This document shows, piece by piece, positions 1-13,530 of a stretch of DNA of 64,000 nt. Position numbers and translations under genes: made by a program. The stretch comes from Datnioides undecimradiatus (lineage: Eukaryota > Chordata > Actinopteri > Lobotiformes > Datnioididae), in NCBI GenBank assembly GCA_008933995.1, contig WARS01000016.1:9751848-9815847 (forward strand), written 5' to 3'. Position 1 is the stretch's first letter. Each line of letters begins with the position of its first letter. The notes beneath the pieces are model-generated. The model was given only the letters and a program-made list of their open reading frames with translations. It did no database searches and was not told the DNA's origin.

Positions 1-3000
1 CAGTAAGTTGCTCTTAAATGTCCAAAACATGTTTGTACAGACGTATATACACTGTGCACAGTAACAGTGTCAGGATTTATTTACCATATCAACCTGTGAT
101 CAATATTAGAGTCAGGTTTCCATGGTTATATGCTTTACATTGATTTGCTGTTTGAATTCAGTTCATGTCCAGCTCTTGGTGGATTCCAGATAATGATGTC
201 TCTCTATTCATTCCAGCAATTAATTTGTCCTTTCTAGGGACCCATGTGGTGCCTTGTGTTGCACCTGTGGCGAAGACACTGTACTGAATTAAACATGATT
301 TCATAAAAAAAGGAATTTTATTTTATTTGTTCATGCATGCTGTCCAAGTGTCATTCCTTCGAACATAAACTTAGCTATAGGCTATGTACTTGTAAATACT
401 CATCAAACTAATCCTTTAAGGAACAGGGTGTTTGCTGGATTTGGGAGATTAGGGACATTTGTGAAACTGCTGATAAAAGAAAAATAAAATTCACTGGGAA
501 GTGTATGGTTTATTATTTGTGATGTTTGTGATGGGATATGTGCCTTTGGCCAATGTCAACTGAGAGCAGTGTCAGCTTTGAATTAATATACAGATGAGAA
601 AGGAGGAAAAAAGTATAGTTGGTGATGTTGCTAACATTAGGCCTCTCTGTAGCCTTTAAAGAGTTTGCGTGATGTCCCTCCAAAATTTTTCAGGCTACAG
701 GCTAGGTAATAATGTGTCTTTTGAATTTCCTCTCATGGGCTCCATGAATCATGGGGTCGATACTCCTGTTTTTTAATAAGTGTAGGGTGTAGAGTATTAC
801 TGCATCCTAAAAATCCACTGTGAATCTCAGGAAGGTGACTGGATTTCACAGTGCATATTAAAATGGAGCTATCATGGAAGAAGATTCAGTTTTCCTGATT
901 CCAGAGTTTCTCTTTTCCAAATGTTCCTCAGGAGGGACTAAGATGGCCTTGCCCCTATGCTCTCAGGAAGGTTGTCACAGGTGTGTTAAAGTTTTTCTTT
1001 TAACTCTTGCTCTCACACTATAAATTGGTGTCTGTCTCTCTCACAATAGCTATTCTTCACACTTCTGTCCATTCAAAAGACAGAAGCTACTTTTGTCACT
1101 TCAGATGTGTGTGCCTTGGCGTGTTAAGCTTTTAAGCTGTTATGATGCTCAGCATCGCAGAAAAAAACAGGTAACTAGCTGAGATAAATTTCAAATACAA
1201 TTCAGTCTCAAAGGTATTTTTTTAAAAGAAATGTTATAAGTGTAATGATTTAGATTTTCTGGCTGCATGGTGAGCTAATGACTTTCAGCTTTTCTTAATG
1301 GTACAATAAAAAATATCTTCTCTCTCAAATATATTGCTAGCTGGAACATTTTTGTCCCCATGTTATTATTTATTGATTTGGAGAAGGACAGACGAGGAGA
1401 TTGAGTATCTGTGTGTGTTTGTGTGCATGTGCGTGTGTGTCCAAATGCTGTGTCTAATCCCGTACTGTGTCTTGCCCCAGTGGCCCCTCTTCTCTTCTAG
1501 GCCTAAATGGAACAGGTGGGGAGCCAGAGCCTCTCGGGGCCGACCTCACACCTCACTGGTGCCCACACTTAAATTGGCTTCTTCTCCTGCTGTTCCGCAC
1601 CAGTAATTACCCTCCCCAGCCCCTGCCAGGAACAGGAGAAATGAATGTAGACAAATAAACAAATAAATAGAATGCCTGAGGGGCAGAGTCACAGTACTTT
1701 GCACCCACTTGTTCAAACTGAGTATAGAGGTATGGAAATCGGTGAGGATGTAGGGGGTAGTACAGCTGTTTGTAGAAAAGAAATATAAGAAATTTTTTTT
1801 TTTTTAAATAATCATACTAATAATAGTGTTTAACAGTCACTCCGGTTGGATACTATGATTGATCCCACTGTGTCCTGGCTGCACTTGTCTTATATAGGCA
1901 GTCATTGAAGAACTAACAGCAATCATCACTTTTTTTGCAAGCTGTGGTTTTAGGAAATGAGCAGGAAAGCCTTTGTTTCTTTGCAGCTGTCAGGAGAGCA
2001 ATATCCGAGATACCTGCTGTGCCCCGTGTCAGAACAACCCAAGTCAAAATCACATGATGACTCATGTGTGTCCTCGTGCTTTAGGCTGTCAACACATCCC
2101 TCCGTCTCTCGGGCTATCCATTTTCTCCCTTCAGAGTGTGCCATTAACTTAGACGGGCCGTGTTTAAAGGCCTTTGCCTACTCCGCTGACACCCTGTCAA
2201 AGGCTCTGAGATTACCTTTGTCACCTGCCTGTCTGTGACAGACCTGATGGTGTGCATGACAAAGTTGAGAAAGAAAATGGTAACAAAGAGGCAAAGTGAG
2301 AGAGAAAACTGATAGCTTCAACCAATTCACAACACTGAGGGAAAAGTCTGAGCTGAATCCGAACAATTCACATCTGAACTAGTTTGAGTGTAAATGATCA
2401 GATTGTATCATTGTGCTGTGTAGCATCAGAAAGTTATGAGCCAATGGGTTACATAATATAAACATTTCTTAAAAGGCTATGTTATGGGTTATGTATGAAG
2501 GCTTTCTGATCACAAGCATACAAATTCTAGCTTTGTCTTATTCCTCTGATACAACTTGAGATGTGTCTCTACAGGCTGTTGGTGGGGGGTGGGGGTATGC
2601 AAGACCTCTTGTCATTACTTTAATACTGAAGTCATAAACACAGGAGGAGGATGGCAATTACTGAGATTCAAAAACAACTCATGTACACAAACTCTAACTA
2701 TGCCCATGATACCCCAAGACATGTAAACAAACAGCACAGCTGGATGTAAATTATTTCAGCTCTCTCATCTTCAAATTTTACTTTAAATCTCTTGCCTGAA
2801 ACAATAACAACAGGCTGGATAATCGTGTTTTAATCTGCCTTGTGTCCTGATGTCAGCAGATAATGATATTCAAATTCATGGGTGTGTTGCATAGACAAAA
2901 GCTTCCTAAATCAGGGTTTGCACCCAAGCCTCAAGCCAATAATTCAGTGAGTTTGAGAAAGCTTGAAGGGAGAATCTGGCAGTATTGCAGGGAATGGCGG

Positions 3001-6000
3001 GATGGGAGGGGGTTGCTATGCCAATTTGAACCACCCGAGCTCCACAATCTGCCCGTCCAGATTGCTCTTTGGACCCACTTGCCTCTCATTTGGGAAATAA
3101 TATATCAGGTGGTAGTGGAAGATTGTGGGTTACTGTGTCATAAGATTATACATCATATGTGATTGCGAAAATAATAAAGGCTGGGGTCAGATTAAGTAAA
3201 TTAGATAGCAAAATTCAAAGCAAAATCAGAGAGAATTTTGCATTTACAAAGCTGAAATACAAAGATTTATGAGGAAATACCCTAGAATGCATTGTGCACT
3301 GGCTCCTATACCAAGCACGTCTGACAATTTGTTCTTAAATTTACTGATATAAATGAAAAGATGTGACATAAAAAGCTACAACAGGCTGCATTTTACATGA
3401 AATATAGACAAGCTGACTATGACTTGAACACAATGATAAACAAAGCTACTTTCACTAGCTTAGCTAGCTAAGAACGTGCAACAAGACTGACAATACAAAC
3501 CACAGATGGTGGCTCTCTAAGCCTCATAAAAAGATCAAAAACTTACTTACAACCTCACACACAGTGCTCTGCAGCACGTTTTGACTAATGCCACCATTCA
3601 ACACAAAAATCTGAGTCTCATTCCTGGTAGACACTAGAATTAGATTTTACAACTTTGTAGCTTGCTCATTTGCAGATAACAGTGAATCTAAACTTTGCTC
3701 CAGATACAGTGGCGTGTCTAGAAACAACATCTATATCCAACCAATTTGCAATAGCAATGATGATTTAAAGAAAATGTAAAGGTGGCTGGATCGTGCTTGT
3801 AAGACTGCTGTTCATTAACACCTCAGGCAAATTGCAGAGATTTTAGAATTGAAGAAAAAACAAGTAAAATGTTCATTGATGATGTATTTCATTCTTCTGC
3901 CAAAATATCTGTTCATAGCAATTACAGCATTATTAGATTACATTTCGGGATTTATGCAGAAAAATATCAAAGTGACTTGAAGTATGAAAAAACCACAACA
4001 TGTCCCTAGCCCTAACCATTTGTTGCCTACACCTAATCACAGATGGGCTTCATCTTGACAGTCTCCCTGCCTGCCTTAAAAATATTCACTTCCAACATAA
4101 TTTATGATTGCAGTTGGGTTTAATACTTTATAAACAGAATTTTAAACATAGACTTAGTCCAGTCAAAGGAATAATTTTTATGTTTCTGGTAAACAAAAAA
4201 TGTAAGGAAGAGACAACAGAATTGTATGTGGGGGGTTTTTAAGTTACTATAGTTGTAACTTTACCAAACAATCATCATTGCTTATTAACAGAACTTTGTA
4301 ACTGTCATTATGCATAGACAGATGAAATCTGTATACTACAAGCCCTAAAGCTGTTTGAACCAGGGGGGACCTGTGCAAATTAGCAGCATGTCTGCTGTTA
4401 AATACTTCTTTCTGTCTTGGTGCCAGAAACATCATTTATGGCTCGTTAGCATAGGAAAGGTGTACATTTTTAGCTCTATATTTTACATCACTGGATCACT
4501 AAGGCTGCATAAGGCTGGAAAGCATTCATATAGTTATTCTGTACTTTCCCAAATGCTTTCCTGTGGAAACTGGGTTCTCACCATCCTTTGACAAACTGTG
4601 CAGACATCCGTGCACACCAATTCCACACCACTCCAACACATTTTGGCTCACAACATGACCAAAGTGTTGATGTGTTTTACCACCAGGGAGTATTATAAAG
4701 CAGCATGGCTCCCCTGGTAAGCCTGAACATATCAGGTCTTACTCTGCAGTGTAGCTAAATTATGAAGAAAAAAAAAAGCTATAAAGAGCTATAAAGTTAC
4801 CAAACAAGACTTAGAAGTAGACAGCAGCTATGAGATATCTGACATGATGTCATCATTGAGCCTTTATTTTAGTCTTGCTAACAAGCTTGAACAAATGGTG
4901 AACTGATGAACTGAGAAGAACCACGTTCGTTTGAAGCCTATATTCACACAACTGATTGACAGCAAGTAATATTTCACTATGAAGTGCTTATTTAACAGCA
5001 CCATATGTTTAACTTGTCCATTAACAATGAAGCAATCTCAAACAATTACTTCTGACAGCTGACCACTCCCTTCCAATGAGTAGTGCCCTATACTGTATAT
5101 GTGTGCATCACATATCTGAAGGTAACTTTTCTGACACCTCCTGCTTAAAATCCAAAAAGTCAGAAGGATCGTGAGGCCCCGCTTTCATAGTCTGTATTCA
5201 TATAAGTAAATGTTTTCTTCGTTTTTCTGGACAGCTGGAGGCACAGGTAGAGAAGCTAATTCATAAAAAGATGAATTTGCCACTACATCTACAGTACAAA
5301 ATGTCCAGCAGCTTGTGGCATCATTTTTTTTCAAATACATAAAACACCACATCGGTTAGTATGAGAGAACCAAGAATATCTCATTAATTATTGGTTGGTG
5401 AATATACTCTTGTTAAACCATGACATATTAATTTGATAGAAGAAGTAGATAGATCACTGTTGATTTTGCACCTGATTCTGCTGTAGCTTTAGTCCCAAAT
5501 CTTTTACACAGAAGTGTACAAGCCCCAAAATGCAAACAATGAGACTGAGATTGACATTTACAAATCGGAACATCGTTGCTTTTTTGCAAAATGTTTTATA
5601 TTGCTTTAATTTTCTCTGTTGTACACCAGTATGTCGAGAGAGAGACTTCACATGTTAGAGGTATCTTGAGTGATAATTAGCGGTCTAGCTAACGTGCGGT
5701 AGGCATTCCATGAAAAACAACAAGTCTTCACCAACAGATGGACGCTCATGCACTCAGAGCAGTGACTCAACATGCAGAGAGGTAGTTGTTTTAAAGACCA
5801 GCAACACATGGTAAATTTACATTTACCCATTCACACTGAAGGGTTTCCATGGAAAGTGCCATAAGACAGAGCTAACCATTCACACACAAAGCCTTTGGGA
5901 GCAATTTGGGGTTCAGTAAGTTGTCCATGGACACTTCAACATGCAGTGATTGATCTTCTGACTAGTGGAAGACCTTCTCTGTCTCTGAGCCACAGCTGCA

Positions 6001-8715
6001 CGAATGACGTGTTTGAATTTGTGTGGCATAAATGTAAAAGCTTCCAGCTCTGTGACCTTGTGTGGTTTGAGGTAATGTCAGCCTAACAACAAAGCCAACT
6101 AGCTAACATTAATTGCCATAGTTGTATAACTGGGTAAAGTTGCAAAGTTGTAAAAAGCCAAAAAGGAATAATGTTCTTAGGTAAGTAAATAGTTATTTTC
6201 AACATCCAATGTTAGCACCTACAACACAAGCAAAAGAAATTTCTCAGAATTTGAAAACTGTATATAACAATATAACATTTGAATTTCTCTGCTCTGCTGT
6301 CCTTGCAGTGGTTGACAAAAATGTTTCAAATCTGATTACTCGAGGACTTGTGGGCTGGGAATAATGGACCACTCTATAACAAAAGAAAGGAGAAAAATGA
6401 AGAATAGACAAAGAGACAAAAAGGCCAAGGGACAGCCAAGAAGAGACAGGGGCTTGAACTCCCCTTGATGTGATTTCTGATTTCTGAATGTTGTGCTTTA
6501 ACTGCAGCAAATAACTCATTGTAAAAGCAAATGGATGAAGAATAAAGGCAGCACCTTTATGTTATAAAGCCCCTGTCAGTTCAGCTGAGGCTAACACATC
6601 TGATTTAGTAGCAGGCTCACCTCAGCCACTTGTCATTTTGTAAACAATCTCAGGGAGCATGTGGTGGCTAGCCCGTTGCCTGGGTTACAGTCTGCTGCAG
6701 AAGTTCTTGCCCATCAGGCTCATTAGTGATGCCAAGGTTGTCCACAGGTTGGCCAGGAGCTTTTAGAGTCCTCTTCCCTCAGGGAGCGCCAGAAGGCACA
6801 GTGGAGTGGATCCATGGCCACACCAAACCCTCCCCTCACCCAAAAGAAGAGGTGCCCTTTTCTTCTTTAGTCAGCCATAATCTGCCAGAAAGGAACCTCC
6901 TCTGACCTTCTACACTTTAGAGAATGTCACTCATTCATTCACTTTTCTAACTTGCCTAATTATTGCTTCTCTGCCAGCATGACATCTTTTTTGGTCACCT
7001 CCTCTGTCCCTTTGTTTCAGGCGGCCGCTGTTAAATCTCTGAACACCTTCTCCTGCTAATCAGTCACATAGTAAAGCACTCCACTCACAAAGTCACTCAG
7101 GGAGGTCTTGAACACCACAATAGAGTCTCACCCCATGAAGAACAAAATGGCCATATTCATTTTGAGAGGGGACCTAAACGAGTTAAGTCACATTGCCCAC
7201 TGCAGCCCAAGAACATGCTCTCCCATACCTGCTCATCCACTCCTACTCATAGCTACACCCACCCTTACTATGGCAGTAAACGATTCTGCCTGAATGTCCA
7301 AGATGTATGGCGTGTGGTGGGAGGGAAGATCATTTATAAGGTATTTCATGCATTTCAGCTGCCAGGAAAAAAAATGGATTGGTGTACTAAGTCTATCATT
7401 TCAATTCAGATGGAGTAGGCTTGCATATTAGTTCATAAGTTCAACATTAAAATTATTTCAGAAAATGGTATAAAAGGCTCATAATTATTAGCTTGCTGCT
7501 ATATGAAGGTAACTATGCATATAAGTTATGTAATATACATGCATATACATATTCAGATTAGATATTACACAAGAAAAAACTAATGTGAACCAATGTTACC
7601 CTTGACTTTATCTACAGCTTTTATTGTGGTGACACTTTAACGATAACTTGAATATGGAGTAAGAAACTCTGTATATCACCTTTAGACCACATTACAGGCT
7701 ACTTTTTGATCTATATCTATTTCTGTTCATGGCAGATGTATTCTAATTACATAGGAAACTATTTCAGACTTCAATTATATTTGCACTTGCAGCACCAATC
7801 TATGCAATGTGTTCTAATATGGGGTAAAAACCTGATATTATTAGACTTGGCCCTGAAACCTCAACTTTGGTAGGTTACAGTCTGAGCCGCCCGACTCCCA
7901 GACATGTCCAGAACTGCCTGTACAATTGTAGCTCCCCACCCCCCACCTTCTCTTTTCTCATTGCAGCACAGACGCAGACAAGGTCCTCCATCACCCTGAC
8001 TTAGGTAGGACGGCTGGATCTATGGGCTGTAACAGGGTTGGTTGGGGGGGTATAGTTGAGAGCCTGGCCAGACACATCTCCCTTTAGATCAATCACATTT
8101 CCCCTTTCTGTCCTTGAACCTCCCTCTCCTTCTGTTGCTTTCTTTCTCCTCTGTCCTATTTAAAGAGAAGGGATATGTGATGGGAAAGTTTAACAGTATA
8201 AGAAAGCACCTGCAACACTCTGAGCTTTGGCTGCCTTGAAGTGCTCATTTTTTTGTCAGTACCTGAATGGGACTGGAAAATTACAAAATCTCACTGACTC
8301 GGTCTTTGTCTGTCTTTTTGCGTGCTTGTCAGCATTTATCTGCATATTGTACAAGTGTGTTCATCATTCACATACAGTGGCTACACGTTTCCCTTGAATA
8401 GTTTAAAACAAATACAGCAACGTGTTCCTTTTTTTCTATAAACTGTTGGTGTATTAATTTGAGATGACTTGACATGGCTGTTATAAGCCAGCTGTTGACA
8501 TTTTATTTGTGTTTTTGTTGTGCGCATGTGCATGAAAGCAAGTATTTCTGCTGTCAAGAGTTGCATCAGGAGCTCTGAGTGATCATTGTTGTGTCGGCAC
8601 ACTTCACTCTGGCACTGCCACTCCAAAACCAAGGAGCCATAAAGCATAGCTGTCTGTCTCAAAGCACCCATCCATCCAAAGGCACTTGACACTACCTGAA
8701 CCCTCTGATCTTTTA
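1..8715. other. Intronic stretch without recognisable gene
   Basis: AT-rich, mostly unique sequence. Open frames are all under about 105 codons and show no family signature. A G-rich run lies at about 2580-2597. Somewhat GC-richer, low-homopolymer patches occur at about 1480-1640, 6640-6900 and 7860-8060. These could be conserved noncoding sequence, but nothing in the sequence alone proves it. Confidence 0.6.
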
Positions 8716-8719
8716 CAGA

Positions 8720-9530
8720 GACCCAATGTGTGAGTGGCAGGGCTTAAAATGCTAACGATAGCGTCGCAGAAATGGAATATAATACAACACACGCAAAAGG
8801 AGTCAAACTTGGACATTTTACATATTACGGCAATTGAAAGCTGTTTTAAAGAGGGGCCTGGATGTCTTAAAAACAAGCTTTTGAAATTTTTTGCAAAAAA
8901 ACCTCAGAAAAACTCAGCTGTAGAGGGTCTGCGGTCTCCCATTCTCCACCTTCATTATCTATAGGGAGTTCTGAGTGGGTGGGGAGGCTATGATAATGAG
9001 GTGCTGAGATGATTGGCTGCCTGAACGACTATGAAGGGGGAGGGTTCAGAGTGGTGCAGGACCGGTATCCAACATGACTACCACTCCTGACAAACAGCCC
9101 ACGGCTGTACACTATAGCTATGACCCAGAATGTGACCGCGAACAGCGGGAGGAACCGGTTGAAAAGAATACAACCAACAACAGAGCGATTTGCATGTCTG
9201 GCTCTGACCGACAACATTGCAACACACAGCTAGATTACTGCTGGAAACAGCGAACTTCACCTAACGGGATGAACGCCCCCCTCAGACTCATCAGTGAAGT
9301 GGTTTCACTCAGAGGAGGACAGCCTATGTAAATCACTCCTGTCATTACGTAACGACAGGAGCTGAAACTGAACAGCCTGTAGGAGCCCCATTTTACCAGT
9401 GGGTGGGCTGTAGAGACGATGCAGGACTTGTTTGCCTTCCTCGTTCTGAGTTGGTAGGCTGAGGGGGGACTAGTTTAAATATGTATAAGCAAGAAAAAAA
9501 AAAATGTTTTTCACAATATGTCCCCTTTAA
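8720..9530. repeat. Degraded nonautonomous DNA-transposon-like repeat (hAT-like MITE?)
   Basis: A compact, GC-richer block stands out from the surrounding AT-rich intron. Its right side ends in an A-rich run followed by TTTTTCACAATATGTCCCCTTTAA (9507-9530 approx.), which resembles the ends of abundant teleost nonautonomous hAT-type elements as I remember them. Inside is a 26-nt near-palindrome at 9336-9361. Short open frames in the block (for example 9029-9217 minus and 9074-9331 plus) reflect its GC content and look noncoding. I could not find a clear matching left terminal repeat or target-site duplication, so the left boundary and family are uncertain. Confidence 0.45.
9336..9361. repeat. 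26-nt near-palindrome
   Basis: CTCCTGTCATTAC is followed at once by GTAACGACAGGAG; the two 13-nt halves are reverse complements with one mismatch. It lies inside the hAT-like repeat and is probably an internal subterminal structure of that element. Confidence 0.8.
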
Positions 9531-10177
9531 GTATGTTAACATGAGCAGCAAAATTAAGCATGTAAACTCAGTGTTGCATATAACAACTGATATAAGGGTT
9601 ACAAAAAAGGTTTTAATCCATGCTCCAGATTTACTGTAATTGAAATAGATGTATAATTTGATTAAAAGTAGAATTTTTGTTTATTTTGTTTTCGAAGATA
9701 GAGACCTGATAAGCTGTAAACAAAATAATCCATACCTCAGTTAAACAAATTTGAAGAGAGTTACATTGCCCACAAGCCTACTTTTGACAACATTTGTCAG
9801 CAATGTTGCCTATTTTAATCTCTCCTTGATACTAAAATGCTCAAAATGCCAGCTGGCTACTTTTATACATTATTATATTTTCCATACCAAAGACAATGAG
9901 GATAGAACAAACACTTTTAATGCCACATCATTCCCTTCCCTAACTCCTTAACTTAAGCTGCTTGGAATCCAGAATGCTTTGCTTTCACTCTATTCAAACT
10001 TCTAAAAGAAATGAAGTAAAAAACAAATACTTGTTTTTTTACAGTATGTATCTGGTCCAATGTGTACATTCTAACTGATTTTCAGTCTCAAGTGGCAATG
10101 CAGTGTCTCAATAACCACACGGTTCAAGTTAAGAAGAGGCTTATCAAATCAATTTATGTCAGCCTGGTATCACTGCA

Positions 10178-10206
10178 CAGACAGAGAGACAGACAGACAG
10201 ACAGAC

Positions 10207-10263
<57 letters not shown>

Positions 10264-10264
10264 C
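10178..10264. repeat. Compound GACA/GATA microsatellite
   Basis: An imperfect (GACA)n tract passes directly into an uninterrupted (GATA)n tract of about 14 units at roughly 10207-10263. This is a compound tetranucleotide array of the Bkm type. Confidence 0.95.
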
Positions 10265-10957
10265 ACTGACTTACCTATAGAAAGAACCAATGGAGTTAAT
10301 CAGTATGCACAGCAGAACATGGAGAGAGAAAGAGAAATGGGGGATTACTATGTACTGCAAAATTGAGCTTAAAAATACTATTATCTCTGGTAATGGACCA
10401 CTTGATGGTCCAAACAACAAATTCTGTCATACTGACATATGGTTTGATGATTCCAACTGCTCCCAGTTGGTAATGTTAATGCATACTGAGGTGTGTGGCA
10501 ATTGTCTCTGCTTTGTGAAACATAGAGCCCAAATACTAACTCTGGAGGAATCCCAAACCATGTTAAGACAATATGGGCATCGGCATGCAATTTTGTATAA
10601 TATGTGCACAGACCAATGTAATTCCACATGCTTGGTAGAGTGAAGATTAGAAAGTAGAAAGTCAGAATAAAAAATGAGTCAGATGTGAGCAGGAGAAAGC
10701 ATGGGTGTATATGCTGAAGGACTAAGTTTCTATCTCTTGCTTGCTTTGGGTAAAATTCCTGAGTCCCATTGATTGAGCATTGTAATCCAGGTCAGAGCCC
10801 TGAACTGGCAGCCACAGAAGCTACCCAAGCAGTGAGCTGGCCAGGTTGAAATTGATCCTAGCAGTCTCCTGAATCAAATAGTGTCCAAATCCTCTGTGCC
10901 ATGCAGCATGCTGATACAATCTTCTGTTTGACCCCAGTGCAAAGTAAGACAGTGAGT

Positions 10958-10984
10958 GAAAGAAAGAAAGAAAGAAAGAAAGAA
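10958..10984. repeat. (GAAA)n microsatellite
   Basis: About six to seven perfect GAAA units, purine-only on the plus strand. Confidence 0.9.
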
Positions 10985-11063
10985 TTTTGACATTACTGCT
11001 ATAACTTGCAGATATTGCATATTATTTTATGCAACAACTGAATCAGTTGAACAGTACTTAAAA

Positions 11064-11091
11064 AATTATTAAAATTATTATTATTATTAAA
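11064..11091. repeat. (ATT)n short microsatellite
   Basis: Interrupted ATT/TTA run in AT-rich sequence. Confidence 0.8.
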
Positions 11092-12402
11092 AACATCCCA
11101 ATAAAAAAACCCTTAAATTAATTTAATCCTGACTGTTTAATTAGGGCAAGAAAACATTAAAGTTTGCAACATAGTAGGTTGTCAACTTGAGGAAAAGGTT
11201 GAAAGTTCTAAAGTAACGTCAGAAACAGTGGAGGAAGACAACAACAAACATGCATGAGGTAGACCGTTTGTTTCAATCTCTCAATATGCTGTACGCTGCT
11301 AAACACAAGTGACTGTTCAGCAAATCAGCACCGTGTGGAAATAGAGCATATCTGACAGTCTACATTGAATCAATCACTGTTGCAAAGCAATTTGCTTAGG
11401 TTTTGGTGTTGAGGAAAAACACCCAATTGATTGAGCAAGAAGGAGGATTGTTGAGTTTGGAAAATATCTATGTTAAATACATATTACAGAAATTTGTTGT
11501 TCAGGTTGCTCAGTCAATAAGCTTTAATTTTACCTTAAAAGGTTCTAAAAATTTGTGAAATCGGTCTCTAATCACTGTAGCAGGACAGGTCACAAATTCT
11601 ATAGCTTCTTCTAAACCTTCTTCTAAAAAAACAAAAAAACCAAACAAACAAAAAAAAACCTGCTGTGAATTTGTAGCTTGGCCCTGGCAGTTTCAGAATA
11701 AACGGAGAAACGCCTCAAAAGTCTGTTTTTTATATATATAAATGACATTTCAATTAATGACTTGTGAATGCTCTGCATATTCTGTAATTGCAGAATTTTC
11801 AAAAGACTAAAATTCTGTCCAAAATAATATGGACTCAAGAGACATTGCCTTCCAATTATTGGCCAGTAAATTGCTGGGCATGATGTTCGTGCTCCCATCT
11901 AGAGAATGATGCCAGAGACGACACATCTTTAATGAGAGCACCGATGTGCTTGGTGTGAGAGAGCACACTGGCAGCCTCCTCCTGGGGCCTTGGCGTTCCT
12001 TTTCTTGGCTGCAACCTTGCTTTTAAGTGAAAAGTTCTGAATCAAACTGCTTTCTTTTAACTTTGTGCACAGTTCTCTGCAGGATCTAACAGCCTTCACC
12101 TGCTTCGTGATCACCATCCATGTCATTTTATTGCAAGGCTGTAAAGATACTGCTTCTTCTGCAATGTGGTATTCTAGTCCCATACTGTATGAGCTGAAAT
12201 AATAACTTACACTGTCATCCATACTTATGGCAAATTTGGAGAGTCCAGTCCATCTGATCTGCAATGCTTGTGTAGAAGGAACTGCAAGCCCAAACAGTGC
12301 CCCTCTATTTCATTAAATGACTATTAAAAGAGGACAGCTACTTGAATTTATAGACCTGTTTAATAAGAAAATCAAATACAGAGAGCTCTGGAACAAATAT
12401 GC

Positions 12403-12466
12403 ACACAAACCAAAGCCATCCACATATAAGCATGCCTGCTTATATGAGGATGGCTTTGGTTTGTGT
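12403..12466. repeat. 64-nt inverted repeat, strong hairpin
   Basis: Left arm 12403-12432 and right arm 12437-12466 are reverse complements over 30 positions with a single A/A mismatch (12422 against 12447), separated by a 4-nt loop (TGCC). Arm ends do not share a visible target-site duplication, so this does not look like a simple transposon end pair. It could be a replication template-switch product, a remnant palindromic element, or a miRNA-like hairpin if transcribed with the host gene. Confidence 0.95.
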
Positions 12467-13530
12467 AGGCTGTCTACAATACCTACAGGTACCTAAGATG
12501 AACTTTACCTGAAGCTATATACATTTGTATGTAAGAAAAGAGGGAGCCTTATAATGGCAATGAACAAAAAAAACAAAACTTATTATTCAGTTTTACAGAG
12601 GACAGTGGACATGTTTAAAATATTGATACATATCTGGTATACTAATGCATATTTGATGCTAATTTAACCCGACTTCCCGTTACCAGATCCGACAGGACTG
12701 AGGAGCACAATTCAATCGAACTGATCACGCCTATTTCCTGGAAAGAAACTTTTATTTTGGATCTGTCCTGGCTTCTGAGAAAAAATACCACTGGGTTTGG
12801 TTTTGTGTTAGACATGCATGTAGTAATGCTTCCATCACTACAGCATTTTAACTTTTAACTAACTGTCTACAACAGTGATGCACTCAAAATTAAGTAGCAC
12901 ACTATCACAATATAGCAATATCTTACAATCTATCTATATAAAGGCCTTTATTCTGGCCCAAGAGAAGGTCACATCTAACAAGGCCATGCTCACCATGGTG
13001 ACAGCAGAGTAATCCCATCAGTGTGCATCAGCCTGTCTTATTGTGTTTATCTGCAGGGTTTTCAGCTCTGGAACACTCCACATTGATTGCTGTCCATGAG
13101 CAAATCCTCATGTCACAGCAAGTAAAACAGTGTAATTTCACCTTCATGTTTGAAGACAAGAGTCTCTAAAATATCACAGTCTACAATGACTTTGTTTTTT
13201 GTGCATCAAAAGGGTGGCTGTTTCTTTGTGTGCATCATAATTACTTTATTGTTCTAGGTTTCTCCTCAGCTTAAGAGATCCCTTAAGGATGACAATTTTG
13301 CTATATCCACTGACAACATCCTAATAAAAATGCATGTGATTATTATTTTCAGTATTTCTCAGAGTGATCAGGAAATTAGGTTGCTATTCATTAACTTTTG
13401 TGCAGTTCATAAAACTTTAACCAAGCACCGCGGTGTATGCTCAACTTGCTGCTTTTTGTTATAGAGTGCATCCATGATTTGATGACTTGTTATTCTTTGA
13501 CTTTAGCAATTCTATGCATTCATATTTTAA

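Larger units (their letters stand above)
9531..12400. other. Intronic stretch without recognisable gene
   Basis: AT-rich intron holding the GACA/GATA and GAAA microsatellites and an ATT run listed separately. A 117-codon open frame at 10290-10643 (plus) is considered chance: it has no recognisable domain and no supporting splice context. Confidence 0.6.

Noticed and set aside
2575-2600. G-rich run as possible G-quadruplex
   Set aside because: Only two or three separable G runs; four tracts of at least three G are not present within loop range.
3708-3725. CAGTGGCGTGTCTAGA resembling a transposon terminus
   Set aside because: No matching inverted end or target duplication was found nearby.
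10290-10643. 117-codon open frame (plus)
   Set aside because: No recognisable domain, no conserved family pattern and no splice context; expected by chance in 64 kb.
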